A DNA stretch of 62,761 nt from Firm-04 sp964463355 (GTDB lineage: Bacteria; Bacillota; Clostridia; Oscillospirales; Ruminococcaceae). Positions 25,781-33,684 of the stretch are shown piece by piece. The position numbers were made by a program, and so were the translations under genes. The stretch's first letter is position 1, and each line of letters opens with the position of its first letter. Under the pieces are notes generated by a model. It had not been told where the DNA came from. It did no database searches and saw only the letters and a list, made by a program, of their open reading frames with translations. The DNA is taken from positions 1-62,761 of the forward strand of contig CAYXBP010000011.1 in the NCBI GenBank assembly GCA_964463355.1. The letters are read 5' to 3'.

Positions 25781-26239
25781 TTACGCATTTGCCTCGTCCT
25801 GCTTGGTTTTTTTTGGACGGTAGCTGTTAAAATCAAACTTTACCAGTGTGTTGATGTTCTCCAGAATCTGCGTAGTGTCCTGTATCACAGTATCAGCGGT
25901 TGTAGCATCTAACTGCAACAAAAAATCGGCAGGGTAGCGCGCTTCAATGTAATACCGTGTGATTTGCACGCAGTTTGGCAGCCATTTTGTGAAGCTCTGG
26001 TCATCGTGCATGCACTGCTTGCACAGAAAGGGCAAGTTGTGCCCATCATAGAAGCGGTTACGTTTCCATAGCAGATAGCCCTTCATGGCTTTTTCGATTG
26101 CCTGTTGGCAATGAAATGCAATGATATTGTAGCAGTGTTTATCGTCTGTGAGTTTTTGTGCCACACGCAGATCAATGGCGGCGTAATACAGCCAGTCATA
26201 GTATCGTTTGCTGTCGGAAGTACGATATCCTCTAGCCAT
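25781..26239 (-). CDS. HEPN-domain protein
   Basis: A 152-aa helical protein with the HEPN pattern: YYDWLYYAAIDLRVAQKL (13-30), AFHCQQAIEKAMKGYLLW (41-58) and the polar motif R62-FYDG-H67, an R-x4-H that in HEPN toxins forms the RNase site. The residue two after His is Leu, so the tyrosine that MntA-type antitoxins AMPylate in R-x4-H-x-Y toxins is not there. The gene starts 8 bases inside the end of its partner, the nucleotidyltransferase-like gene, so they are co-translated. Likely one half of a HEPN/MNT pair; toxin activity is an inference. Confidence 0.85.
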   Translation of the reverse strand: MARGYRTSDSKRYYDWLYYAAIDLRVAQKLTDDKHCYNIIAFHCQQAIEKAMKGYLLWKRNRFYDGHNLPFLCKQCMHDDQSFTKWLPNCVQITRYYIEARYPADFLLQLDATTADTVIQDTTQILENINTLVKFDFNSYRPKKTKQDEANA

Positions 26240-26543
26240 ACAGCACACTCCCATTCTCCCTGATCGACCATGCAAAGGTGCGCGGATCCTCTGCGAGCGT
26301 TTGCCATTCTGATTGCTTATACAGCACAAGGTCATAGGGAAAATCGCAATCCACGGCAGTGTAGAGGTAGCACTCCAGCTCAGAGATATTGGGTGCGTCA
26401 TCGGATACGATCACTGCCAGTTTGAAGCTGCGCAGCTCGCCTGTAGCATGATTCGTTTTCAAGCTGATGAGATAGATGCGCAAGGGCTTGCCAAGTTCAG
26501 CAATTGCATTAGCAGTGGCAATGATTTCAGGGTATTGGTTCAT
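26232..26543 (-). CDS. Nucleotidyltransferase-like (MNT) partner with a lost active site
   Basis: A 103-aa protein with the secondary-structure order and C-terminus (SIRENGSVLYG) of small MNT-fold nucleotidyltransferases that accompany HEPN proteins. The place where the catalytic G-S and the downstream D-x-D/E should be reads YLISLKTNHATGELRSFKLAVI: the G-S has become I-S and the acidic pair is gone. It would therefore bind but not transfer nucleotide. It has an AGGAGG site and precedes the HEPN gene with an 8-base overlap. The family call rests on context plus weak similarity. Confidence 0.68.
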   Translation of the reverse strand: MNQYPEIIATANAIAELGKPLRIYLISLKTNHATGELRSFKLAVIVSDDAPNISELECYLYTAVDCDFPYDLVLYKQSEWQTLAEDPRTFAWSIRENGSVLYG

Positions 26544-26567
26544 AGCTCCTCCTTTGGCAGATGAAAA

Positions 26568-27410
26568 TTATAGCACGCAGCTTGCGTGACGCGTAACATG
26601 GCAACCGATGTTGACCGATACAGGTAATCCTGCGATGTGGGTTGCGCCCTGCTCGATATTGACTGCCAGTGCGGTGACGGCACCGCCGTAGCCCTGTGGG
26701 CCAATGCCGAGGGCATTGATAGAATCAAGCATTTTTTGTTCCAGATCAGCATAGGGTGTTTTGGGATTACGAACAGAAATATCACGGCACAATGCTTTTT
26801 TTGCAAGGTATGCGCATTGCTCGAAATCGCCGCCGATTCCCACACCGACTACAATTGGCGGGCAAGGATTGCTGCCTGCTTTGCTGACTGTTTCAGTGAC
26901 AAAGTCAACGATATCTTGAGGGGTTGCCGCAGGGGTAAACATTTTCAGCGCGCTCATGTTCTCGCTGCCAAATCCTTTAGGGCACACATCGATTTCCACC
27001 TTGTCGCCGCTGACGATATCCAGGTGCAGCACAGCGGGAGTGTTGTTGGCAGTGTTGTGGCGTTCCAGCGGATCAGAAACCACTGAGCAGCGCAGATACC
27101 CATCCAGATAGCCTGCCGCCACGCCTGCATCGACCGCCGCACGGAGATCGCCACCGGTAAGATGTACATCTTGACCGATGCGCATAAAAATAACAGCCAT
27201 GCCAGTATCTTGGCAGATGGGCAAGCCAGTTTCCTTTGCCGCATCCAGATTGGCGCACAGGTCATCAAATACGCTTTGCCCTGCCGCTGAGGTTTCTTTT
27301 GCCTTGCCGCAGCGGATACATTGTTCCAGTGATGCAGGCAGCACACTGTTTGCCTCAATGCATAATTCGCGAACAGCGGCTGTGATTGCACTGATATGCA
27401 ATTCTCTCAT
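26568..27410 (-). CDS. Class I fumarate hydratase/tartrate dehydratase alpha subunit
   Basis: A 280-aa iron-sulfur subunit. The three cluster-binding cysteines of the family are at C66 (PICQDTG), C183 (GSNPCPPIVVG) and C270 (NIGCHVTRHAS). In two-gene class I enzymes it pairs with a beta subunit of about 180 aa to interconvert fumarate and malate or to dehydrate a related hydroxy acid. No beta gene is adjacent: upstream is an amidohydrolase whose stop overlaps this start (ATGA), downstream the MNT/HEPN pair. Whether the beta gene lies elsewhere cannot be seen here, so the substrate is uncertain. Confidence 0.92.
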   Translation of the reverse strand: MRELHISAITAAVRELCIEANSVLPASLEQCIRCGKAKETSAAGQSVFDDLCANLDAAKETGLPICQDTGMAVIFMRIGQDVHLTGGDLRAAVDAGVAAGYLDGYLRCSVVSDPLERHNTANNTPAVLHLDIVSGDKVEIDVCPKGFGSENMSALKMFTPAATPQDIVDFVTETVSKAGSNPCPPIVVGVGIGGDFEQCAYLAKKALCRDISVRNPKTPYADLEQKMLDSINALGIGPQGYGGAVTALAVNIEQGATHIAGLPVSVNIGCHVTRHASCVL

Positions 27411-28579
27411 TTGATTTCTCCTTTTCTGCTTACAAATTCACCGTTGATCATGACCCATTCCGGCATAGTTTCCAATGCGAGGGGGTCGCAGTTGGGTGCA
27501 TAGAGTTGCAAATCTGCATCATACCCTTCCGCAATACGACCAACCCTGTCTCCAATGCCGGCAAGCTCTGCCGCATCGCGGGTGATGCAGTTGAGTGCTT
27601 GAATGGGAGATATTCCATTTTTGCGTGCAATCGCAGCCGAAAGTGGCAGATACTGAATTGGCACCTCGGGATGGTCAGTGCAAATAGCAAAGGGCACATG
27701 GTTTTCCGCGAGAATCGCAGCATTGTTTTCAGAGAGCTGCTGCAATTCTGGTTTGCAGCGGTTGCCGATAAGCGGGCCAATGATAACAGGAATCTGTTCT
27801 TCTGCGAGATACTGAGCAATGCGGTGTCCTTCAGTTGCATGGATCAGTACCGTATCCAGTTGAAATTCCTGTGCAATGCGAATAGCAGTAGCCATATCGT
27901 CGGCGCGGTGGCAGTGAAAGAATGCCTTTTGTTCTCCGCGCAGGAGCGGTAGCAGAGCCTCGCATTTGATATCAAACTCGGGGGATGAAATCTCCGTGTC
28001 TTGTTCCGCAGAACGGATATCGGTCAGATATCTTCTTGCCTTAAACAAGCCTTCACGGATGATCGCAGCAGTTGCCATACGGGTAACAGGAGTTTCATCG
28101 CGGTGGTCATACACGCTTTTGGGGTTTTCGCCCAAAGCAAATTTCACGCCTACCGCGCGCAGCAGCATACGATCCACGCAGATACCGCTCGTTTTAATTG
28201 CGGCAATGATACCTCCAGCGGGGTTTGCGCTGCCAGGACTGCTTAGCACTGTAGTAATGCCGCGTTCTCTTGCATCGGCAAAACAGTCGTCAAATGGGTT
28301 AATGCCATCTATGACGCGCAGATGTGGCATAAATGGATCGGTTACTTCGTTGCAATCATCGCCTTCAAAATCAATGCCGTCCTCTATGATCCCGAGGTGG
28401 CAGTGCGCATCAACAAAGCCAGGCAGGAGCAATCCACCCATTGCGTTGATGTCGTCGGGAGCAATAGCATCGCAGTTACCGCAATGCACTTCGGCAATGA
28501 CACCATTTTGTATCGTGATCCATCCTGAACGCAGACCGCCTGTTTGCTCGTCAAGCAGCATTGCATTATAAATCCGCAT
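27407..28579 (-). CDS. Amidohydrolase (metal-dependent, imidazolonepropionase-like)
   Basis: A 390-aa cytoplasmic hydrolase of the amidohydrolase superfamily. Metal ligands: H59 and H61 (DAHCHLGI), His in FFHCHRADD (near 224), HATEGH near 251 and Asp in CTDHPEVP near 304. The N-terminal 50 residues and the C-terminal ADLQLYAPNCDPL strand form the usual small beta domain. The reaction (cyclic amide or N-acyl bond) is not readable. The ATG at 28579 has AAAGGAG; a longer upstream frame lacks one. It opens the operon amidohydrolase-fumarase alpha-MNT-HEPN-GH26. Confidence 0.88.
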   Translation of the reverse strand: MRIYNAMLLDEQTGGLRSGWITIQNGVIAEVHCGNCDAIAPDDINAMGGLLLPGFVDAHCHLGIIEDGIDFEGDDCNEVTDPFMPHLRVIDGINPFDDCFADARERGITTVLSSPGSANPAGGIIAAIKTSGICVDRMLLRAVGVKFALGENPKSVYDHRDETPVTRMATAAIIREGLFKARRYLTDIRSAEQDTEISSPEFDIKCEALLPLLRGEQKAFFHCHRADDMATAIRIAQEFQLDTVLIHATEGHRIAQYLAEEQIPVIIGPLIGNRCKPELQQLSENNAAILAENHVPFAICTDHPEVPIQYLPLSAAIARKNGISPIQALNCITRDAAELAGIGDRVGRIAEGYDADLQLYAPNCDPLALETMPEWVMINGEFVSRKGEIK

Positions 28580-28608
28580 ATTGATTCTCCTTTGCAGTAC
28601 ATACAGAC

Positions 28609-28637
28609 AGTATACCATAGATTGCGCAAAAAGACAA
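28609..28637 (-). promoter_or_regulatory. Sigma-A promoter for the amidohydrolase operon
   Basis: On the minus strand TTGTCT, 17 bases, TATACT, about 30 bases before the amidohydrolase start codon. Confidence 0.82.
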
Positions 28638-28668
28638 CCGTTTTTTTGTAAAAATCCTTGTGTAGATA

Positions 28669-28706
28669 CAAAAAAGAGCCGCTCTGCAATGCAGAACAGC
28701 TCTTTT
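28669..28706 (-). terminator. Terminator of rplJ-rplL
   Basis: On the minus strand AAAAGAGC...TCTGCA pairs with TGCAGA...GCTCTTTT with small mismatches, ending in a T tract. It lies just past the rplL stop. Confidence 0.88.
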
Positions 28707-28722
28707 GAAAGCAGAAGAAAGA

Positions 28723-29094
28723 TTACTTCAGCTCGATGGTTGCGCCAGCCTCTTCCAAAGACTTCTTCAGAGCCTCTGCATCAGCCTTGGAAACGCCTTC
28801 CTTCAGAGTGCAAGGTGCGCCTTCAACAGCAGCCTTTGCCTCTTTCAGACCCATGCCCAGAACATCCTTCACAGCCTTGATAACGCCCATCTTAGCATCA
28901 CCAAAGGAGGTCAGAACGACATCGAACTCAGTCTTTTCAGCCTCAGCAGCGGGAGCAGCAGCACCTGCACCAGCAGCAGCAACAACAGCAGTAACGCCAA
29001 ACTCTTCCTGAATAGCGTCAACAAGCTCTTTCAGCTCCAGAACGGAGAGAGCCTTGATATCTTCGATAAACTTCATAGTCTTTTCGGAAGCCAT
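28723..29094 (-). CDS. rplL: 50S ribosomal protein L7/L12
   Basis: The 123-aa L12 stalk protein: N-terminal dimer domain (MKFIEDIKALSVLELKELVD), an Ala/Gly/Pro-rich hinge (about 40-56) and the C-terminal factor-binding domain (FDVVLTSFGDAKMGVIKAVK; GLGLKEAK-type motif GMGLKEAKAAVEGAP). It recruits translation GTPases. It follows rplJ after 54 bases and shares its leader and terminator. Confidence 0.97.
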   Translation of the reverse strand: MASEKTMKFIEDIKALSVLELKELVDAIQEEFGVTAVVAAAGAGAAAPAAEAEKTEFDVVLTSFGDAKMGVIKAVKDVLGMGLKEAKAAVEGAPCTLKEGVSKADAEALKKSLEEAGATIELK

Positions 29095-29148
29095 GATAAT
29101 TCTCCTTTACAAAATAAAAATAGATTTGGATCAAATGGTAACAAATGG

Positions 29149-29655
29149 TCAAGCAGCACTTTCGTTCTTTTCCACAAGAGCCTGAAGCGTTGCTGCCAGC
29201 TTTTGGTAAGGACCCTGAAGAGAGCCAACCAACTGTGCGAGCAGTACATCCTTGGACGGAACCTTGGAAAGTGCCATCACACCGTCAGCATCGTAAACCT
29301 CACCGTCCACGAAGCCTGCCTTCAGTGTAAACTTACCCTCAGACTTCTCTGCAAAAGCACCCAGAATACGGGCAGCAGCGGTCTGATCGTTATCGGAAAT
29401 AGCGATTGCGGTAGTACCCTCAAGGACACTATCGAACTGTTCATAACCGACATTGTGCAGAGCAAAACGCAGTAGGGTGTTCTTCTGAACGGAGTAGCTG
29501 ACACCTGCCTCGCGCAATTCACGACGGAGCTGCGTATCATCGGCAACGCTGATACCCTTGTAATCCACAAGAACATAAGCTACAGCGCCCTTCAGCTGCT
29601 CGGTCAAAGCTTCCACCTGAGCCTGCTTTTGCTGCAAGATTTTCTCACTCGGCAT
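29149..29655 (-). CDS. rplJ: 50S ribosomal protein L10
   Basis: The 168-aa stalk base protein that holds L12 dimers on 23S rRNA. Motifs: VLVDYKGISVADDTQLRREL, VQKNTLLRFAL near 57 and the C-terminal LVGSLQGPYQKLAATLQAL helix that binds L12. A GGAGGTG site precedes the ATG. Unlike the usual order, rplK and rplA are not upstream; recN is. The gene has its own consensus promoter and an L10-type leader. Confidence 0.97.
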   Translation of the reverse strand: MPSEKILQQKQAQVEALTEQLKGAVAYVLVDYKGISVADDTQLRRELREAGVSYSVQKNTLLRFALHNVGYEQFDSVLEGTTAIAISDNDQTAAARILGAFAEKSEGKFTLKAGFVDGEVYDADGVMALSKVPSKDVLLAQLVGSLQGPYQKLAATLQALVEKNESAA

Positions 29656-29870
29656 TTATTTTCACCTCCATAAAAATGCTTGTGGGTACAAATGCCACAT
29701 CGGAGGCAAAAGAACGCCTCTCCCGAATTGACAGGAGAGGCGGTTGGTTTTGTATCAAACGAAAACGCAGCCGGCACTCCTCGGTCGGGCTTCTATGCTG
29801 CACCACAGGGGTGAAACACTGCCGACTGTCTTTGGAATACGGGATTCGTGGTAATTCTCATCACAGCTTT
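29656..29870 (-). ncRNA. Ribosomal protein L10 leader
   Basis: The 5' leader of rplJ-rplL, about 210 bases, contains several G+C-rich stems around 29765-29850, as expected of the L10 leader that binds the L10(L12)4 complex to give feedback control. It ends in a terminator-like hairpin (29707-29745). The call rests on position plus structure; the kink-turn was not checked base by base. Confidence 0.8.
29707..29745 (-). terminator. Attenuator hairpin in the rplJL leader
   Basis: On the minus strand CGCCTCTCC pairs with GGAGAGGCG around TGTCAATTC-type loop and is followed by TTCTTTTG, about 50 bases before the rplJ start. It could terminate the leader transcript when L10-L12 is bound. Confidence 0.78.
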
Positions 29871-29873
29871 TCC

Positions 29874-29902
29874 ATTATATCACACTTCCAAGAATCTGTC
29901 AA
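29874..29902 (-). promoter_or_regulatory. Perfect-consensus promoter for rplJ-rplL
   Basis: On the minus strand TTGACA, 17 bases, TATAAT: an exact sigma-A consensus, as expected for a highly expressed ribosomal operon. It lies just past the recN stop codon. Confidence 0.93.
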
Positions 29903-29920
29903 GTACTTTTTTGTGCTTTT

Positions 29921-31588
29921 TCAAAAATCTTCTGTCTTTGCCGCCGCCAACGCTTCCGCAGCGGTTTGCAGCAGAAGTTCACTGGGGGTGTTGCCGCCCA
30001 TAATGCGCGCGATCTCCTGAATACGTCCTTGCTGTTGCAGCACTGTGACACGCGTTTCAGTAGAGGTTTCGTCGCTGTGTTTTTCAATCAGCAGATGGTG
30101 CTGTGCCTGCGTTGCAAGCTGTGCAAGATGCGTCACGCAGATGACCTGACTATGTTTTGCCAGTGCGCGTAGTTTTTTTCCGATTTTCTGTGCAGCTCTG
30201 CCGCTGACACCCGTGTCGATTTCATCAAAAATGAGTGTAGGTATCGCATCTCTTTGGGCAATCACAGATTTCAGTGCCAGCATCATGCGAGAAAGTTCGC
30301 CGCCAGAAGCAATTTGCGCGATGGGTTTTGGGGGTTCCCCAGGATTTGCCGATATCAGAAATTCTGCGGTATCCATGCCGTTTGCCGTGAGCTTTCCTTT
30401 GGACATGGCAACTTCCAAACGAACCTTTGGCATATCCAGCTGTGCCAGTTCATCTCCCACACGGCTTGCGAATTGTTCTGCCAGCTTATGCCGATGGATG
30501 GAAAGTGCTTTTGCCTGTTCGGTGACACTTTGCAGCAGTTTTTGTTTTTTTTCGGTTAATTCTTCAATAGCATCTGTGGAATTGCTGATGGCATCAATCT
30601 CGGCTTCAGCATCCACAAGCAGCTTGCGTAAGCCGTTTGCATCGGTGTGATAGCGTACCATCAGGGTGTTCAGTGCATTGCGCCGCTTGTTGAGTTCGTC
30701 AAATTCCGCAGGTGAGAGCATCGTGCCCCCCAGCATATCCAATTCATCGGCGATGTCTTTCAGTTCGGCATTCACAGAGCGTAATCTTTGGTAGAGGGGG
30801 GCAGCGTCCTCTCGCTTGCTGGTAAGCTGCTGCATGGTAAAGCAGGCATTGGCAATAGCATCCGAGATGTTTTCGTCGCCCTCGGTCAGCAGCTGCCGCA
30901 GCATAGCAGTGATTTCTGATGTTTCCTCTGCCTTTGCAGCAGCGGTGTATAGTTCTTCGATTGCAGTGTCCTCATCGGGCTGAATATCCAGCGGCGCGAT
31001 TTCTTCAATGATTTCGCGCAGCTCTGCAAGCCGATTCGCCTTGTTCTGTTCGGCTTTTTTCAGCGTGTTGAGCTGTCTTGCACAGGTTTGCAAAGCCTGA
31101 AACTGTTCCCGATATGCAAGCAGCGGGCGTTCGTCATCACCAAATCGGTCAAGCACATCCAGATGCCGTTCGGGTCGCAGCAATACCTGATTATCGTGCT
31201 GCCCATGGATGTTGACCAATGTTTCGCCGAGTGTTCGCAGCAGATTCACAGGAGCTGTTCTGCCATTGATGCGTCCAATACTTCCGCCGTCTGCGGAGAT
31301 TTCTCTTGTCAACAGAAGCGTATTGTCCTCTGTATCGTAGCCATACTCCGCAAGAATCGCCGCAGTATCTGCCTCAATGGGGGAAAACAACGCAGAGATC
31401 ACTGCTTTTTTGCAGCCGTGTCGAACATATTCCTTGCTGATGCGTTGACCAAGTACCGCCTGAATGCCGTGGATCAGTATGGATTTACCTGCGCCTGTTT
31501 CGCCGGTAAACACGTTAAGCTGCGATTCCAACGGAATGGTTGCCGAAGAAATCACCGCAAGATTTTCAATTGAAAGTTCTTTTATCAT
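29921..31588 (-). CDS. recN: DNA repair ATPase RecN
   Basis: A 555-aa SMC-like ATPase in double-strand break repair. Walker A FTGETGAGKS is at about 27-36, NIHGQHDNQVL near 130, long coiled coils from about 155 to 360, the signature ASGGELSRMMLALK near 425 and Walker B TLIFDEIDTGVSG near 448. The start at 31588 overlaps the argR stop (ATGA). No clear terminator separates it from the rplJ promoter region. Confidence 0.95.
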   Translation of the reverse strand: MIKELSIENLAVISSATIPLESQLNVFTGETGAGKSILIHGIQAVLGQRISKEYVRHGCKKAVISALFSPIEADTAAILAEYGYDTEDNTLLLTREISADGGSIGRINGRTAPVNLLRTLGETLVNIHGQHDNQVLLRPERHLDVLDRFGDDERPLLAYREQFQALQTCARQLNTLKKAEQNKANRLAELREIIEEIAPLDIQPDEDTAIEELYTAAAKAEETSEITAMLRQLLTEGDENISDAIANACFTMQQLTSKREDAAPLYQRLRSVNAELKDIADELDMLGGTMLSPAEFDELNKRRNALNTLMVRYHTDANGLRKLLVDAEAEIDAISNSTDAIEELTEKKQKLLQSVTEQAKALSIHRHKLAEQFASRVGDELAQLDMPKVRLEVAMSKGKLTANGMDTAEFLISANPGEPPKPIAQIASGGELSRMMLALKSVIAQRDAIPTLIFDEIDTGVSGRAAQKIGKKLRALAKHSQVICVTHLAQLATQAQHHLLIEKHSDETSTETRVTVLQQQGRIQEIARIMGGNTPSELLLQTAAEALAAAKTEDF

Positions 31589-32025
31589 GTTGCACCCCAT
31601 ATATGGGACTGTAAATATGCAGTCAGCTCTTTTGCGTTCTGTTCTGAGCGTGTTATCGCAAAGATGGTATCATCGCCGGCAATGGTACCGATTACCATAG
31701 GCAGCGAAAGGGCATCCAATGCGGCACAAACTGCCTGTGCTGTGCCTGCATGGCACAAAACCACCACAGTATTCATCGCGCAATCAATTCTTTTTATGGA
31801 TTGTGTCATCAACTGCTGTCCGTTGCCGATGGCGGGCTTGCAATAGCGTTGTCCGCCCAGTGGGGAAGGCTCTTTGCGCAGTTGCAGTTGTCGGATATCG
31901 CGGGAGATGGTTGCCTGCGTGACAGAAAAGCCTTCTGCTTCCAACAACTCCTTGAGCTGTTCCTGCGTGTTGATATCATGTTCGTGTATCAGTGTCAAAA
32001 TGCGTTCCTGCCTAGCATTTGCCAT
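31585..32025 (-). CDS. argR: Arginine repressor
   Basis: A 146-aa regulator with an N-terminal winged helix (RQERILTLIHEHDINTQEQL, then FSVTQATISRDIRQLQL) and a C-terminal hexamer and arginine-binding domain (VIGTIAGDDTIFAITRSEQ). It senses arginine and represses its synthesis; in some Firmicutes it also acts as AhrC. Coupled to recN, an arrangement typical of this cluster. No nearby arg genes. Confidence 0.94.
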   Translation of the reverse strand: MANARQERILTLIHEHDINTQEQLKELLEAEGFSVTQATISRDIRQLQLRKEPSPLGGQRYCKPAIGNGQQLMTQSIKRIDCAMNTVVVLCHAGTAQAVCAALDALSLPMVIGTIAGDDTIFAITRSEQNAKELTAYLQSHIWGAT

Positions 32026-32040
32026 ATGTACGCCACCCCC

Positions 32041-32925
32041 TTAAATGGTATCTTTCGCGAAGCTGCCGTCCTTCAGCGGCTGCATGAGTTTGCCGTTGAG
32101 CGCATCATAGAAGCCGTATCCCTTAAAATCGACAAAGGGCACGGTATGTGTCGATTCTGTTACCGTAAATGATTGTCCTTCCTGCACAGTTACCGCACTT
32201 CTGCCATCCACATAAACGTTCAAGCCGCCGCCGTCCTTCACACGATATGTTACACGGATTTTGCGTTGGGGCGCAAAGAGCATGGGCCTTGCAAACAAGG
32301 AATGGGGGCAGATCAGATTCATTTCGATGAGGGAAAGATCCGGCTCCATAACGGGGCCGCCTGCTGAGAGTGCATACGCAGTGGAACCTGTGGGTGTAGA
32401 AAGGATAATGCCATCCGCGCGGTATGTGCCGATATGCTGTTCATCCACAAACACGGAAAAATCGCAGATCCTGCCGCTGCAACGGGTAGCGTATACATCA
32501 TTCAGCGCGTGATAGACCGGCACATTGCTGTTTTGTGCGGGAAATGTCGCTTGCAGCATCATACGATGACTGACCGCGAATTCATTGGTAAACAGTTTGT
32601 GCAGCAAATGCAGTTCTCCAGATTCGCAAGCAGCGATAAAGCCCAGCCGCCCTGTATTGATGCCTACGAGCTTGGTATCGGTACCCTGAATCATTTCAGC
32701 GCAGCGTAAAATGGTGCCATCGCCGCCAATCGCAACAGCAAAATCCGCATGATGCATCAGCATATCGGCGGGCAAAAAGTGGATATTTTCCGCCTGTGCA
32801 AACGCTGTTTCATATTGCTGTTCCATGTAGATGTGCGCATTGTGAGATGCAAACAAACGACAAACGGCGCGTGTTGTATCAAGAGCGTGCTGCTTGGAAA
32901 GATTTGGCCATATTACGAACTTCAA
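32041..32925 (-). CDS. nadK: NAD kinase
   Basis: NadK phosphorylates NAD to NADP. The 294-aa product shows GGDGTILR (near 68-75), the loop GFIA (near 96) and the NE-type motif replaced by ALNDVYATR near 143, followed by DGIILSTPTGSTAYALSAGGP near 172-192 containing the catalytic region. The start is unusual: the TTG at 32925 lies 8 bases after GGAGGTGA; a TTG six bases earlier is too close to it. Confidence 0.93.
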   Translation of the reverse strand: MKFVIWPNLSKQHALDTTRAVCRLFASHNAHIYMEQQYETAFAQAENIHFLPADMLMHHADFAVAIGGDGTILRCAEMIQGTDTKLVGINTGRLGFIAACESGELHLLHKLFTNEFAVSHRMMLQATFPAQNSNVPVYHALNDVYATRCSGRICDFSVFVDEQHIGTYRADGIILSTPTGSTAYALSAGGPVMEPDLSLIEMNLICPHSLFARPMLFAPQRKIRVTYRVKDGGGLNVYVDGRSAVTVQEGQSFTVTESTHTVPFVDFKGYGFYDALNGKLMQPLKDGSFAKDTI

Positions 32926-32961
32926 ATGCAATCACCTCCGTGCGATGATTCTCTGCTGCAA

Positions 32962-33684
32962 TTATTTTTGCAGCAGCAGTAAAAATTCCGTGTTGCCACT
33001 GCCCCCCTGTATGGGTGAGGGGCAATCCGCGAGAGGTTTTAGCCCAACAGCGGTTGCCGCACTGCGAATCTGTTTCAGTATATGGGCATGGATTTTCGGG
33101 TCGCGTACCACACCATGCTTGTTAAGAGCCTGTTTCCCTGCCTCAAACTGCGGTTTTACCAGTAAAACAGCCTTTGCATTTTCAGCCATCAGGGGTGGCA
33201 GCAGGGGAAGAATATAGGTCAGTGAGATAAACGAAACATCGCAGCTGATAAAATCCGCAGGCAGCCCTTTTGTATCGGGTGTTAGTGCGCGGATATCCGT
33301 ATCCTCCATGACTGTCACTCTTGGGTCACAGCGCAGAGAATTTGCCAGCTGCCCATGTCCAACATCAACAGCAAGCACACTTGCCGCGCCGTTTTGCAGC
33401 ATACAATCGGTGAATCCGCCAGTAGATGCGCCAATATCCAGACAGTGCATTCCATGCAGCTTGAGGTGAAAGGCGGTCAACGCATGTGCGAGTTTCAAGC
33501 CACCGCGTCCTACGAAGGGTAAGGCTTCGGTCAGCGCGATGCTGTCGTGATCGGAGATATTTGCAGCAGGCTTTGTGCATATTTTGCCGTTGATGGTGGC
33601 ATGACCAGCTGCAATCTCCATTTTTGCCTTAGAGCGCGTTTCGCAAAGCCCCTGTTCCACCAAAGCCATATCAAAGCGTGCCAT
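32962..33684 (-). CDS. tlyA: rRNA 2'-O-methyltransferase TlyA family
   Basis: A 240-aa protein with an S4-type RNA-binding N-terminus (RFDMALVEQGLCETRSKAK) and a Rossmann methyltransferase (CLDIGASTGGFTDCMLQNGA near 82; SCDVSFISLTYILP near 148; the conserved Lys in LLVKPQFE near 175). TlyA methylates 2'-OH groups in 16S and/or 23S rRNA and gives capreomycin sensitivity in mycobacteria. It overlaps dxs by 14 bases, as often in this cluster. Confidence 0.93.
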   Translation of the reverse strand: MARFDMALVEQGLCETRSKAKMEIAAGHATINGKICTKPAANISDHDSIALTEALPFVGRGGLKLAHALTAFHLKLHGMHCLDIGASTGGFTDCMLQNGAASVLAVDVGHGQLANSLRCDPRVTVMEDTDIRALTPDTKGLPADFISCDVSFISLTYILPLLPPLMAENAKAVLLVKPQFEAGKQALNKHGVVRDPKIHAHILKQIRSAATAVGLKPLADCPSPIQGGSGNTEFLLLLQK

